Assembly (NCBI RefSeq): GCF_023065955.2
Contig: NW_026622764.1
Coordinates: 75,075,333-75,139,332, forward strand
Length of the DNA stretch: 64,000 nucleotides
Reading direction: 5' to 3'
Origin: Ursus arctos
Lineage: Eukaryota > Chordata > Mammalia > Carnivora > Ursidae
The position numbers were made by a program, and so were the translations under genes. Position 1 is the stretch's first letter. The number at the start of each line of letters is the position of its first letter. The notes under the pieces are model-generated. The model did not search any database. It worked only from the letters and a program-made list of their open reading frames with translations, and had not been told where the DNA came from. Positions 1 to 11,250 of the stretch are shown in pieces.

Positions 1-615
1 TTGAATTAGGTGGGATCCTAGCCTGGAAAAGCTCTAATATTTCCTCAAAGCTGACGTTCTGCTCCCAGAGCTGTCCCAGCAGAACAGACTCCCCAGGCTA
101 CCATGGGCCGATGCATTTTAATGTGGCTTCTTCTCAAATGGTCTAAATATACTTTCCTCATAGAAGAATTAGAAAAACAGGAGAAAGCAAAGCGCTATGA
201 GGTGCAGGAAGACTCAACGCTGCCGCGATCCTTCCTTAGTCTCCCACTCACCGTGCCTTTGACTGAGGGTGTTTTCTGGGCGTCGGTTCTCTTTTTACCT
301 TGTATGTGTTGCAAATTTATTGAGCGGTTTTCTTCCAGCACAGGTGTTCCCTGGAGTTTTCAAAGGAGAGACTGGGTATCTGCTGGTAGGAAGGCAGCAT
401 GAGGAATGTCTCAAGGAAAATGAGATGGAGAGGTTCCATCAGGCTGTAATTTTCTGCACAGTAAGACTGTACAGTCCAGGTAGGCAAGGGGGCCACAAGA
501 TGCTGGCAGTCTGGTCCCCCTAGCTTACACTCCCTACTCCTCTTTAGTAGGTGACGATCATTACATGGGATAGCTGTTTTTCCATAAATCCTAAATCTTA
601 AACTTAGGTTAGTGC

Positions 616-652
616 ATGTTGGCGGGGGTGGGGGGGGGGCGGGGGGTGGAGT
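616..652 (+). other. G-run cluster, possible G-quadruplex
   Basis: Several consecutive runs of three or more G, the longest ten, are separated by single T or C bases. This satisfies the usual four-run G-quadruplex pattern on the plus strand. No promoter or transcript start is recognisable nearby, so any function is unproven. Confidence 0.6.
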
Positions 653-1666
653 TTATGCCAACCAGACAGAAAGAAGGAAATTGCCTCTGAAGAGGTCAGG
701 CAGAGGGCACAGGAAGTTCCCATGGCTTGACAAGCTCCACGGAGGGCAGGCCCGGCTTTGAAGTGGGTTTCCAGGTGTGTGAGGGAAGAGCCCTTTAATA
801 CTCCATAATGGAAAGGCCACTTTGTTGACAGCTCGCCAGCATCTCCTCTCATCTCCTGCTCAGAGGAGTGTGACGTGGAGAAGGGAGAAGTAAACAAAGA
901 ATCCATGCGGACAGTGAGAGAGGGGAACCACCATCTCCCTACAACTCTCTGTTTCCCCCTCCCAACTCCCCCCCACCATGCCCCCTCAAGGCCTTTCTGT
1001 TGACAGAAGTATAAAAGGTCAGCATCCTAAGGTCACAAAAAGGTACCAGGGGCCTCTTCAGCTCTAGAGACTTCTCTGAGGAAGAATGATGCATAGAAAC
1101 TCATTCTGAGGATCTTCCCTAAATCCTTGGACACCATGGCTCCTTGGTGACACAAAGAAAGTTAAATGAAATTCAAAAGTTCAGTGGGAGAATCAGAGAG
1201 GCCCTGGCTCGTGGAGGGTTTTCTCTTTCAGGCAGTAGACAGGCCCGGCCCGCCCAGTCCCTGTGGAATTTTCTGGGGGCTTGCTCGGGCGCCTGCTTTC
1301 AACTCGGCTTCTGAAGTTAGTCTGAACAATGGAAACAATTCCTTTCCATGATTAAAATCTTCCACCCTCTAAAATTAGTCCCAGGAAATTAGAACACCAG
1401 TAATTGTAGGAGGCTACACAATCCCAGCAATTTAAAGTGGAGTCATTTACGGAAATCACCAAGGCAAAGTCCTTAGAAGGTATTTCCTCACGAGTTTTTG
1501 TCCTATAACTTGAGGCCACTGAAGGGTCATCAAATCTCAATGGCTCTCAGTCTCCCAGTTATTAAATCCATCCCAGTTAAGAGATAACACAGGAATTGTT
1601 AGCAAAGAGAAACTGTGACATTCTGGCCTTTCTTCATACAGAGGATGGTGGGATTCATGCGTATCT

Positions 1667-1695
<29 letters not shown>
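1667..1695. repeat. (TG)n microsatellite
   Basis: About 14 uninterrupted TG units. A simple dinucleotide repeat in otherwise unique sequence. Confidence 0.95.
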
Positions 1696-1698
<3 letters not shown>

Positions 1699-2000
1699 TA
1701 GGGACTTGAGAATTCAAGACTCTGCCCTTTGTTTTCTTTGCCATTATTTTTTTAAAATCACAAATAGAAAAATCAGCATCATATTATCTCCCTTTCACAG
1801 TGTCCATGCATAAAACCTAATAACGTAAGAGCTCTATATAGCAATATGCATACATATGATGGATTCTATTAAAAGAGGCTGACAATTTAGCTTTGCAAAT
1901 GAGCCATCATAAAAAAAATGGCTCTACATTTTGCTTGTATGTGTTTCTCTTGAACGTACTGCATTTTTCTTGGAAAGCATTAGCTTTTTCTTCTCTGGCT

Positions 2001-2047
2001 AAAAAAAAAAAGGAAAGAAAAAGAAGGAAAGGAAAAAAGAAAAAGAG
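2001..2047. repeat. A-rich polypurine tract
   Basis: Nearly pure A/G tract with irregular aaag, gaaagg and ggaaaa blocks. It has no regular unit, so it is low-complexity sequence and not a clean microsatellite. Confidence 0.8.
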
Positions 2048-2497
2048 GGCTCGTGAGAAATGGCTGTGAGCTGGAAAAGGGCAGGTGCGGGGATTCGCAG
2101 ACAGGGTCTCCCCATCCCTGGACCCAGGGAAGCTGGTGCGCGGTCTGGCTTGGTCACGGCAGTGGAGTGGGGGCCGGACAGGGGAACTGGGCAGATGTTC
2201 TGAAGGGGTTCAACCTCAGCTTCCTGCCATGCAGTCTAAGCCATTGAAACACACTCCCTGCCGTAGGCGTCACCCTGTTTCCGAGGCACTCCCACCTCTT
2301 CACCTTGGTTCCTGTTCACCCTCTTCGTCTTTATATTCTCTCTGTCCAACAGTTGGTTCCGAAGCACGGGCTGCAGGACTGGAACCCCGAGCAGCTACTC
2401 GGCCAGGTCCGGGCTCTGCCCTAGCACGTCCCACTTCCTACCACATAGTTCAGCGGTTCCAAAATGCTTTCTCTTTGCCGGATTCAGCCATGCTTTC

Positions 2498-2835
2498 CTC
2501 TACCCAACAAATATTTATCACACCTTTACTGAAAGAAGTATCTTGTGAAGGACAGAGCTACCATAGTGAACAAAGTCTCTCCCTGAGCTGACAATCTCAT
2601 GAAAGCAGGCACAGTCATCAAATTATACAAGTAAATGTAAAATCACAAATTGTTCTTGGCCCTAAGAAGGACAAAGTGTTATGGAAATCCACGTGGTTGG
2701 GCACTTTTACGTGGTTTGAATGATCAGGGAGACCTCCAGGGAGGTGATGGGAACCCAAGGTGTCAAGGAGATGGAGGCCACTGAGGGAGGGGCAGCAGGG
2801 GCAGCACCGCAGGCCAATGCAGCAGCTCTTGACAC
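2498..2835 (-). mobile_element. LINE/L2 3' fragment
   Basis: The start 'ccaacaaatatttatcac' followed by 'gtgaacaaa' and later 'gagacctccagggaggtg' reads like the reverse complement of the L2 3' end, in which '...caataaatatttgttgaatg' closes the element. It is heavily diverged, as expected for this Mesozoic family. The call is by remembered consensus, not by alignment. Confidence 0.6.
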
Positions 2836-2839
2836 CACT

Positions 2840-2985
2840 CAAGTGTCCTGCCTGCTCCTCTGCACCCTGTGAAACCCTGCTTCTCCTTCAAGCCCCACTC
2901 AAATGACACCCCTTAAGGAATCCTGCCTGGATATTCAACTAAACTGAACTACTCACTCCCCGTTCTTTATCCCATCTTAGCAAGC
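2840..2985 (+). mobile_element. LINE/L2 fragment
   Basis: 'ctccttcaagccccactcaa' followed by 'atgacacc' matches the sense-strand L2 segment '...cttcaagacccagctcaaatgtcacc...'. The orientation is opposite to the flanking L2 pieces, so it derives from a separate insertion or a rearrangement. Confidence 0.55.
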
Positions 2986-2987
2986 CA

Positions 2988-3110
2988 ATATGAAGCACCT
3001 AGTATGTGTCTAGCACTGCGTGGGCATTAAGTGATGGTGGTGGATAAGACAGAGCCCTCTCCCAGTTTAAAGTGCAGGTTTTATAATTATCCCGGTATGG
3101 TGCGGCCAAC
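2988..3110 (-). mobile_element. LINE/L2 3' end fragment
   Basis: 'gcacctagtatgtgtctagc' followed by 'actgcgtgggcatt' and later 'gataagacagagccctc' resembles the reverse complement of the L2 terminus ('cctagcacagtgcctggcac...'). It is short and diverged. A MIR core origin cannot be excluded. Confidence 0.45.
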
Positions 3111-3599
3111 AGATTTGCAGACGACTGCCACTGAAAAGATTGTTTCTGACTCACAGTTCCCAAGTGGAGGGGGCATGCCATAACATGCAGGGCCACATGG
3201 GGAAGGAAGCACCAGGGTCGCTCAGGAGGCAGGGGATGTGGGGGGAATGTGGGCGAGAGACTTGATTGCCATCTCTGTGGGAAGAAACAGGTAAGCAGAC
3301 TAGGACTGACTAACTTGAATAATTTCAGTGGATTCTGGGGCACAGGGGCTGCACCTAGTTGTCTGAGCCAAAGTGACTAGGGCAGAGGAATAGTGGCCTG
3401 GCCCATGACAGCTTGATAAAGGAGGTGCTGGGGCTGTGGGGTTTCTGTGGGCTAGTTTGAGTATAAAGAGTATGCTCACAGGCCAGTCTTCACTACTCTA
3501 GGAATTGGCTAGTCCTGGAAAGCGCAGCCCCTGCAGGGTCAGCAAGGTCCCAGATGTCAAAGCATCAGAACAAAAAGTCATGTTTAAGACCTCACCCTC

Positions 3600-4070
3600 A
3601 AGGTTTAGCTGTTTAGCTGGGGATATGGACAAGACACAAAAAAATGCAACACTGAGCTGAGCACTCTGTCAGGGCACCTAGCCGGGCTTTGTTGGGTCAA
3701 GGGCTTCCCACAGGCAGTGAGGTCTGGACTGAGCTCTGAAGGATGAACAGGGACCAGTCAGGGGAAGAAGCAGCAAGGACAGAGATAGAGAGGGAGTGGA
3801 ACCATCAGGTCAATGGACGTCCCCCGAACTTGCTGGAAACCCAAAAGTGAGAAAACTGCCAGTGAGACTAGAAGCCAACGAGTTCCAGTTGTGAAGGGCT
3901 GGGTTTGCCACAGAAGCTGGAGTGATCCTGAAAGCAAGAGGAACCTTAGAAGGTTTTTAAGCAGGTGAGTGATGTGCCTGGGTTTGCGTTCTACAAGACC
4001 ATTTGGAAGGGAGTTGAGAATAGCAGAGAGGCATATAAAACTTGAGTCACCGTACCAGGGGAAGAGAGAG
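3600..4070 (-). mobile_element. LINE/L2 fragment
   Basis: Markers of reverse-complement L2 appear in the right order: 'ctgagctctgaaggatgaac', then 'aggtttttaagcaggtgagt' with 'gatgtgcc', then 'acaagaccatttggaagg'. In the sense strand these correspond to the L2 segments around 'cctgcttaaaaccctccaat'. No intact frame remains. Confidence 0.65.
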
Positions 4071-4074
4071 GGTG

Positions 4075-5700
4075 AACAGACCCCAGCGACAGCAGTGGAG
4101 GATAATCACTTTTGTGAGGCTTGCACACAGGGGGCTGACACAAAGGGACCGCTCCAGCCTGGCCTCCGGAGGCCCTGAGAGACGGCACGGCAGGGTGCAG
4201 CGCGCTGCAGGGGGTACAATCAGGCATGGCAAGGCAGCCTGGTAAGGCAGACGACACATGGAGTTTTAAGTCAGATCCTGGCATAGGAGTCTCATCTTTT
4301 ATGGGTTATATTGTTTTAGATAATTTACAAAATAATTATGAGTATCCGGGCCACCAGGGTCATGTTTACCTCAGAACTGCATTATGAGGACTGAGATAAC
4401 AGGTATGAACACTTCACAAACCAGCAAAGCACTGCTCACATGTTTTCTGGATTCATGACTACTGTTATTGCTCTCATGCAGTCCAGGCCTCTGTCTGCCA
4501 GAGTAAGGAGGCCACAGTCCCTGCAGTTCACAATGTCCCCCAGCTGTGGCATGTGCATGATCGGCAAAGGGGCTGGTGGTCTCTGTGGCCACTGGCACCT
4601 GTTTTCCCCATCTTCCTTAGCAACAGAGCTCTGAATTAATTCTGAATAAGCTGCAAGTTCTGACCAGTGAAATTTCACTGGATTAGGTGGAACTTCCAGA
4701 AGTGCTCCTTAGAGGGGAAGATTCAGTCCTCATTCATATTTCTGATTGGAACTCAGATGAGATGACTGGGGTTCTTGCAGCCACCTTAGACTATGAAGAG
4801 AAAGCTTGCTTTCTTTCGTTCTTTTTTTCTTTCTTTTTTTATCAGGGCAGAGACTTGGAAAAAGCCTGGGTTCCCTGCAGCTGCAGCAGCACCTCAGTTC
4901 TGGACATTCTTTCTCTGGGCTGATTAACATGAGGAAATAAAAATTTTCCTATCCAATGTTACCTACTTTTTTTTCACTTCTTCGAAACTCACAGACAAAC
5001 CTAGCCTGAAGTGATACATCAGATAATAAGCTACCAGTAGTTTTATCTCTGAATATAAAGGATAAAGTGGGTTATAGATGATATATGTTCATAAAGTTAT
5101 AATCATACCAGAAAGCTTAAAGAGGGACCAACTGAGGGAAAAACCCAAATCTAACCTTTAAAAAACTCATTGCATTTACTTTGTCAGAATCTTCTATGAA
5201 GAAGTAAATATTTTGAAAATAATTGTGAAACTATTTCACTTACAGTAAAAAAATATCAATATTTCTTTTTCTTTTTTTTTAACCTGTCTTTACTACAAGA
5301 CTGGTTGTTGTAAAAATGTTTAATTCATCTCCTTTTAAAAGCATTTCAGGGCAACTTGCTGAAGAGAATTCTTAGGGAAGCAGGAACAATGTCATTTCCC
5401 TGGGTCTACTTGAAAAAGAATTGGATGAATTTCACTTGTGTTCTTTCCCCATAAATTTCTTTTTGGACTAAGATAAGGTATGGAAAATTTCTATGAAGTA
5501 TTTGGTATTACATTAGGTGGAAAAGAAAGAAAGTTGTAAATAAAGCACAAAGTGCTTATCAGACTTTAGGGATGAAAGGTATAATAAAATGTAAAAAAAA
5601 AAGAAAAAAGAAAAAAGCAAGCACTTGTCTGAAGTCTATAAACAAAAGTTTAACAATAACAAGTAAAGCATTGCCGTTTTCTGAAGAAAATCCATCTTTA
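4075..5700. other. Single-copy sequence with possible MIR trace
   Basis: There is no gene. At roughly 4340-4470 the string 'attatgaggactgagataac' followed by 'cagcaaagcactgctcaca' vaguely resembles a MIR tail. From 4800 to 4845 lies a T/C-rich tract, and from about 4930 the sequence becomes AT-rich without recognisable elements. Confidence 0.5.
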
Positions 5701-5705
5701 TCTAT

Positions 5706-6081
5706 CTGTTACGGGCTGAACTATGTTCCCAAGATTCATAGGTTGAAGCTCTAACCCCTAACGTGACCACATTTGGAGAACTGGCCTTTACTTAGGGCTA
5801 AAAGTGGTCATATGGGTAGACCCTAGTCCAATATGACTGGTGTCCTTATAAGAAGAGGGAGAGACACCAGGGATGGGCACCACAGGGAAAAGGCCATCTG
5901 AGGAGACAGCAAGATGGCAGCCGCCCACAAGCCCAGGAGAGAGGCTTCACGAAAACCAACCCTGCCCACATCTTGATCTAGGACCTCCAGCCTCCAGAAC
6001 TGTGAGAAATAAATTTCTCTTGTATTATAAGCCACCCAGGCTGTGGAATTTTGTTACGGCAGCTCCAGCCAACTCATACAG
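5706..6081 (+). mobile_element. Solo LTR, ERVL-MaLR family (MLT1-like)
   Basis: This fragment follows the MLT1-type long terminal repeat closely from its start ('gttacgggctgaactatgtt') through the central 'ccaatatgactggtgtcctt' to the end ('gtaccttgttacggcagc'-like, then 'aactcatacagta'). The internal polyadenylation motif AATAAA lies at about 6008. No internal retroviral sequence flanks it, so it is a solo LTR left by recombination, or a fragment. The family name is from memory; MLT1 subfamily is not resolved. Confidence 0.85.
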
Positions 6082-6319
6082 TATTTCTCCTGTTCCTGCT
6101 AGGGCTGCAGTTCCAAAGGAATGCCTCTTTATCAAGGCAGACAAGATTCTCAAGCAGAGATAAGAAGAGTTTGCCATCTGGAGCAGATCTCCTCCTCTGA
6201 CATTTGTCTAGTCAGTCACCTCCTGTCCACTCTGCACCAGGGTCTTTCCACCCACCCCCCTCTCCTCAGATGCCTCAGTCTCTGCTGATTAGCATCAGCC
6301 ACCTGACTCCTATGTTACA

Positions 6320-7720
6320 GAGAGAACTTGGAGCCATCATGTGGGAACTCCCACCTCTCCAGATGCCAAGTTGAGAATTCTGTCTCCATCTACACCCTAT
6401 TCCAGTCTGCTTTTCCTCCTGTCACTCAAGAAAAGTCATCTCTCTTCCAAGCTCAGATAGTCATGTGCCTGTGTTCTGGAGCCTGTCTATGCCCACACCC
6501 TCCTCTGTCTGAACTTCCATCCATTGATCTACTCTTCCCCGTCTGGTTCACATTCTTCCTCTTGCTGTCTCTCTCTTTCTCTCTCTCTTCCTACCTCCCA
6601 ACCTCCCTTTCTCTCTGTCTTTCTCTGTCTCTCTCCCCCTCCCTCCCCGCCTCTCTCTCTCTTTCTCTCTCTCCTGCTCTTCACGGTCAACCTTCTTTAA
6701 AGGTCTTTCTATATTCGTGGACTTCATTTCCTAGCTTCCTCTCACTTCTCAGCTGACTCCAATTTGGGCCGTGCCCTTGTTTCTGTAATGAAACAACGCT
6801 CACTAAGGGGGCCCATAAGCTTGGTGCTGCAGAGCCCAGTTGACCCTCCAGTCAGATGCAGCCGCGGTCCACACCTTTGACTTAGAAAGCTCACTACGCT
6901 GTCTGTGAGCAGCCACCTCTGGCTTTCCTCTGCTTTCCTCCTGGCTCCCTGGCCGCTCCTCTACTGCACCACGTCCAAGCTCATCATCTTCCACCTGGAT
7001 GTTTGCTTCTGAATTTCCTACAATGTGAAGTCCTAGGCCATCTCCCCATCTTTCTCTCCCCATGCCCCAGGGTCGACCAACGGCCAGATGGCCAGATGAG
7101 GGTGGATTTATACCTGCAGCTCAGCCTTCATACCTGACCCTGGTGGTGTCACCAGGTGATGGCACCATAGCTCCTGATGAACCACACTGAGCTGGCGAGT
7201 CCGATTCCCACCTCCCACCCCAGCAACAGCCCACTCCTCTCCAGCGTTTGGTGTTGTCAGTGGTCCCACAGGCTGCAGTATTTTAGTTAGCTGGGTAGAG
7301 GCCCAGGGGTCAATCCTGCACCTCCTTCTTCCTCACCCCTGCATCCAAACCGTTGTCAAGTCTGCCAATTTTTCCTCCAAAAAACCGGTTCATTCCATTA
7401 ACTATCTTTTGATGCCATAACCTCCAGGCTCTTTTGGGCTACCACTACCTTTGTTCCGGACCCTCCCGGTGTCGTCAGCACAGGCTGTTATCCCAGCCTC
7501 TTCAACCTGCTCTCCAGCCAGAACGAGACTTTGGAAATGCAACTATACTCCTGTCACATTTCCCTCCACCCACTCGCTGAGCCTGTCCACTGCACCAGAG
7601 TGATATCAAAACCCTGAACCCAGCCCACAAGAGGCTCCACAAATAGGTCCCTGTCCATCCTTTCCATCCCACTGGGCTTGGCAGTTTGGGCCCAAGACAT
7701 GGAACTTTATTTCACTCTCA
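6320..7720 (+). mobile_element. LINE/L2 long fragment
   Basis: The sense-strand L2 order can be followed in diverged form: 'gggaactcccacctctcc' and 'cttcacggtcaaccttcttt' (6685), 'tccctggccgctcctctact' (6945), 'gtcaagtctgccaatttttc' (7355) and 'atcccagcctcttcaacctg' (7490). L2 reverse transcriptase sequence of this region is pyrimidine-rich, which explains the composition. Frames are broken. A CT expansion at 6563-6680 interrupts it. Confidence 0.65.
6563..6682. repeat. Polypyrimidine (CT-rich) tract
   Basis: About 120 bases of almost pure C/T with (ct)n, (tctc)n and (ccct)n blocks. The opposite strand is all purine, so it could form triplex DNA under torsional stress. It produces the Ser/Leu-rich frame at 6328-6756, which is not a gene. 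Confidence 0.9.
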
Positions 7721-8247
7721 GCTCTATTTCTATCTTATTGATTTTAAAGTCTCTTTATGGAGTCACAGCACTAACTCTCTTACGTGTATGTTGCAAAAAT
7801 TTCCTAGATTTTGGCTTTTAGGACCGAAGTAGCCATGTTTGCTGCACGAAGGTCACATATAACACCCACAAATTATTCCTGATGCCTCCCTCCCCAGCAA
7901 GGCAAAAGCACATCCTCTGCTCTCTCTGGAGAGCCCTGGTGAGCCATCAGGCCTCGGAGTGAAGGATACAGGTTGCAGGACAAATCTCAAAGCCTGCAAA
8001 ATGAATATAAATGAAATTTATGTAAAATGAAGTTTTAGAAATAGCCAACTTTTAGGGACAGGAAATAGCAGACATCCTTTTTGACGAAGGCACCGAAATT
8101 TCAGGAAAGTGGGCACTACAGTGTTTCTTTCTGAACGTCTGTGAATCTTATTCAAAGCAGACTACAGCAATATGGTTAGGATTGATTGCCTCCCATCCTA
8201 ATTTTAGCTCAGATGCATTCAATGCAGCTGAATAGGCACATTTCACA
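7721..8247. other. Unrecognised single-copy sequence
   Basis: I see no repeat family and no convincing exon. If the minus-strand candidate exons at 8248-8800 are real, this would hold the 3' untranslated region on that strand. I see no canonical AATAAA close to the stop codon on the minus strand. Confidence 0.5.
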
Positions 8248-8384
8248 TTATTGTATTTCCCCTACAACCATTCTTGTTCCTACAGTGACAGCCATATTAT
8301 TTCTCTCTTTCATATAGAATGTGGGCCTGGCAGAACCAGCCATTGTTCTGCTGTATCGCGTGGACCGCCTCATTATTTTCCTTT
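8248..8384 (-). CDS. Candidate terminal coding exon, unidentified
   Basis: On the minus strand, a pyrimidine-rich run (tctctctctcttcttc) about 45 bases upstream leads to 'cgctgcactcag', after which 137 bases stay open to a TAA at 8248. Joined to the single trailing C of the upstream candidate exon, the frame starts CAA AGG and continues; residues include MRRSTRYSRTMAGSARPTF. The 5' half has several CpG-containing codons (CGG, ACG, CGA), uncommon in neutral mammalian DNA. I do not recognise the protein. A chance open segment with a fortuitous acceptor is quite possible, and no poly(A) signal was found. Confidence 0.25.
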
Positions 8385-8503
8385 CTGAGTGCAGCGAGTG
8401 GGCAGGTAAAGGGAGAATCGGTGAAGAAGAGAGAGAGATGAGCACACAGCCGCCGCTTATTCATAACAGGGGAGCAGGACCGGGTACAGGTGGGTGGGCT
8501 GAT

Positions 8504-8530
8504 GCGGGGGCGGGGGGGGCGGGGGGAGGT
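8504..8530 (+). other. G-run cluster, possible G-quadruplex
   Basis: Runs of 5, 8 and 6 G separated by single C bases, on the plus strand. It lies inside the possible 315-base intron of the candidate minus-strand gene, where it would be C-rich in the transcript. Confidence 0.6.
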
Positions 8531-8699
8531 GAGCTTAAATATTTTATCTCAGCCTTTTTGCTAAAGATATTCAAAGAGCTGAGAGACCAGCTTCTGTCCT
8601 CCTCTACCAACCGACAGGGGCACACTAGGCGTCCAGAAGCCTCGAACCCCAGAGGCGACTCTGGGGGATGCCGACGTCTTTTATCAAGTAAATACTCAC

Positions 8700-8800
8700 G
8701 TTCAAAGACAGCCATCTTCATGCTGAAGATCGAATATTGTAGCTGTTTTACAGCACTGCGTCTCTTCTCAGCCAACTCATTCTTCCTCCGTGGTTCAAGA
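8700..8800 (-). CDS. Candidate internal coding exon, unidentified
   Basis: The minus strand reads 'ctgtttcccccaacgcag' then 101 open bases ending 'tttgaac' then 'gtgagtattt', so both splice sites fit consensus well. The reading frame takes one base to finish a split codon, then 33 full codons, then one base, giving acceptor phase 2 and donor phase 1. The encoded peptide is basic and helix-prone, including NELAEKRRSAVKQLQYSIF. The phase fits the candidate exon at 8248-8384 across a 315-base intron. I cannot name a family, and no further upstream exons were identified, so this is a hypothesis only. Confidence 0.3.
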
Positions 8801-9085
8801 CTGCGTTGGGGGAAACAGGTGGCTCAATTTTACTGCCCTGAGTCCAAAGTGCATCGACTGCTGTCAAGGCCCAGTAATATGTGTCTGCTCTTAAGTCTCT
8901 CAACAGGGAGTCAGAGCAGGTGTGTAGAGCTGGAAGGTCGGTGGCTCGGCTCTCTAAGTAACCTCACAACTGAGGGAGGCAGGGGAGCTCTAGGGATGCT
9001 CCTGCAGGCATTGGCCTGAGGCTTTCTCCTTTCTGCTGTAAGATGCGAGTCTGCTTTACCTTTTCCCCTGAGGCATTTTTGTCTC
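8801..9085. other. Unrecognised single-copy sequence
   Basis: This contains the 3' part of the longest open frame of the window (8321-9019, +, 232 codons). That frame includes the G-run translated as a Gly/Ala block and shows no domain, so I do not call it a gene. Confidence 0.5.
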
Positions 9086-9094
9086 ATGGCCAAG

Positions 9095-9300
9095 CAGCAG
9101 CTTTGAAATCAACCAGATCTCCCTCAGTTTCAGTGTGAGCTCTGCCCCTTAACAGTCCCACGATCTTCACTTTGCTATCTTCCCCTCTGAACCTTCACGT
9201 CCTCTCTGTAAAATGAGGAAAATTCCCACTTTACATAGGAGACTTTGTATGGAGACTAAAAGAAGGAAAGTGTGAAAAGCAACTTAAATATAGCCTACGA
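9095..9300 (+). mobile_element. MIR SINE
   Basis: 'gtgagctctgccccttaaca', then 'ctctgtaaaatgaggaaaat', follows MIR sense order ('...gctctgccacttacta... ctgtaaaatggggataat...'). It is strongly diverged, as expected for this ancient tRNA-core SINE. Confidence 0.65.
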
Positions 9301-9394
9301 AACAATAAGTTAAATTATAACGGTTAAGGAAAGTCAAGATAAATTTCTAAACTTAGATACCTTGAGGATATTATTTATTTAACTACAGCGACAT

Positions 9395-9490
9395 TTTCTT
9401 CATTTATTCCCTCAACAAGTATTTATTGGGTGCCAGCTATTGCCAAGCACCATTTGGGCACTTGGGCTATGTTAAGTGGTCTGCTAGGGA
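9395..9490 (-). mobile_element. LINE/L2 3' end
   Basis: 'ttcatttattccctcaacaa' then 'gtatttattgggtgcc' and 'caagcacc' is a clear reverse-complement L2 terminus. Confidence 0.7.
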
Positions 9491-11027
9491 ACGTCTAGCC
9501 CCCAGACGTTCGGGCAGGGTCAGAGGAAAGCTCTGACCTGTAGTGTTTGCCAGTTACTATGATGTAAGCACTCCCACCATGGCCAATTTCAAATTACCAA
9601 CGAGTCAGAGAGTGGGGACGAGATGCCCACGGTCAGCCCTGGGGCCAGCACAGCAATGGTGTATCAACGAATAAACCATCATCATCCCACCCCTGCCCCC
9701 ATGGACCTTCCTTTCTGACATTGTCCCTTGCAGATAAAATGTGACCCAATGCCCTTCCCTCACCAAGTCTCCCTAAAGGAAATTTTCAGAAACATAGCAA
9801 TTTTTTAAAAATGAGGTGAACTCAATTATTTTGATTATCATTACATTGCTTTGTTTCATTTTTCTTGGTGAAGAATCATATAAAACATCGGCTACGCTAC
9901 TGCTCAAACTTTATTTACACATAAAGGGCCAAAGCTCATTTAAAAACAAAACCAAAGAAAAGCCCCCTTCCCCTAAAATTCACACTTTTCCAAAATTGTA
10001 AGTGGCTTACTGTCTTTACTCTGGTTTTACTTAAAGCAAAGAGAACACATGCTGAATGAGGGAGACCCTGCTCTGATTTCTCTTTCTGAGGCACAAGTAG
10101 GGTGTGGCCTAGCTGTCCTGGCTCAGGGAAGGAGGAGGCCCGCCGGGAACCGGGAGCTCCACAGTCACTCCGTGTCCTTGGACCTTTGCAGTCGACTTGC
10201 ACATGCATGGCACAATGCATTGGTGACCTCCCCAGGAATCATCGTCCCAGTTTCAGGGGGAGTAAAGAGGAGAAATTGCGGGAGGCCAAGGATCGGGAAG
10301 TTTTATAGCTTCTGCGATGCAGCTCTATGCTGTACTAAATATTTCCTGGAATTTCTTTTTTAATACCAAGCAGTAAAACTAGGGGAGAAAATGAACAGGA
10401 CAGACTTCTTGCCACTCTGGGAGTTTGCGGCACTCTGTGTTTGCCACACTCCTCTTTACAAAAGTAGGCCCGGTCCCCTGAGGATAAAGAGTCAAGGTGG
10501 CACAAGGGGGTGCTGCCAAGCACCCCGCTGGTGTGAAAGAGGGGCGGGCAGGCAGCCTAGTTAAGGGGCCTTCCTCGCTGAAGCCGACCTGAGCAAAAAG
10601 AAGCGAATGTCCTGAAGCAAACCTATTTGACCCATATTTGACCCCAAGTCACTTGCTCCTTGACTTAGTAATAGGCAGATAACTAGCTGTGATTACTCAA
10701 TTCCACTCAACATGCCAGGAAGCTGTTCCGTAGTAACTACTGCCAAGGGCGTCTGAGTCTATAGACATGCGAATCCTGCTGGGATCCAGGTGCCGTGCAG
10801 TTGCAGATTGATGAGTAAACAAAGGGACACCAAGAAACACAGTGCACTCCTTTCTACTCCAGAGGTCCACAGAGAATCCAGGAACGCCTCAGCTGCCCTA
10901 CGCCTCCCACCCCCAGGCTCTCTTCTGTGGCCTTAGGACTAGCAGGAACAGCAGCGTCTCTTGCAGGCTGGCTCATCTCCTTGACTACATGCATCCTCAG
11001 GCAGGTCTGCCCACTCAGAAAGGGACT
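9491..11027. other. Single-copy sequence, no gene recognised
   Basis: Short overlapping frames on both strands with no consistent splice signals. No repeat family recognised apart from the flanking L2 and MIR. Confidence 0.5.
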
Positions 11028-11029
11028 GC

Positions 11030-11250
11030 GCTCATGGAGTTGGACAGCTGGGTCCAAATCCTGGCCCCCTATTTACTTGCTCTGTGACTTCAGGCCAGTT
11101 CCCTTATTACTCTCTGCTTCTTCAACTGTAGAATGGCATTGCGGAAGGTACCTGCCACCCAGAGCTGTTGTGAGGGTCCGATGAATTATTATGTACAGCC
11201 GCTAATGCCGAACAGTATCTGGCACATAAATGTGACGTACGTGTTAGCTG
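11030..11250 (+). mobile_element. MIR SINE
   Basis: The MIR body is readable: 'cagctgggtccaaatcctgg', 'gctctgtgacttcaggccag', 'caactgtagaatggcattgc', 'gctgttgtgagggtccgatg', and 'acagtatctggcacataaat'. This is the sense orientation and one of the better preserved MIRs here. Confidence 0.85.

Larger units (their letters stand above)
1..2490. other. Single-copy sequence, no gene recognised
   Basis: I see no recognisable exon series, RNA gene or full-length transposon here. Open frames are short, and the 168-codon frame at 2085-2591 (+) runs into an ancient L2 repeat at its 3' end, so I do not call it. The stretch holds a G-run, a TG microsatellite and an A-rich purine tract, listed separately. 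It could be intronic or intergenic. Confidence 0.6.

Noticed and set aside
2085..2591. 168-codon plus-strand open frame
   Set aside because: Its 3' part lies in an antisense L2 fragment, and the rest is low-complexity Pro/Ser/Arg with no domain.
8321..9019. 232-codon plus-strand open frame, the longest in the window
   Set aside because: It runs through a G-run (Gly/Ala block), has no recognisable domain, lacks splice-independent gene context and overlaps the better-supported minus-strand exon candidates.
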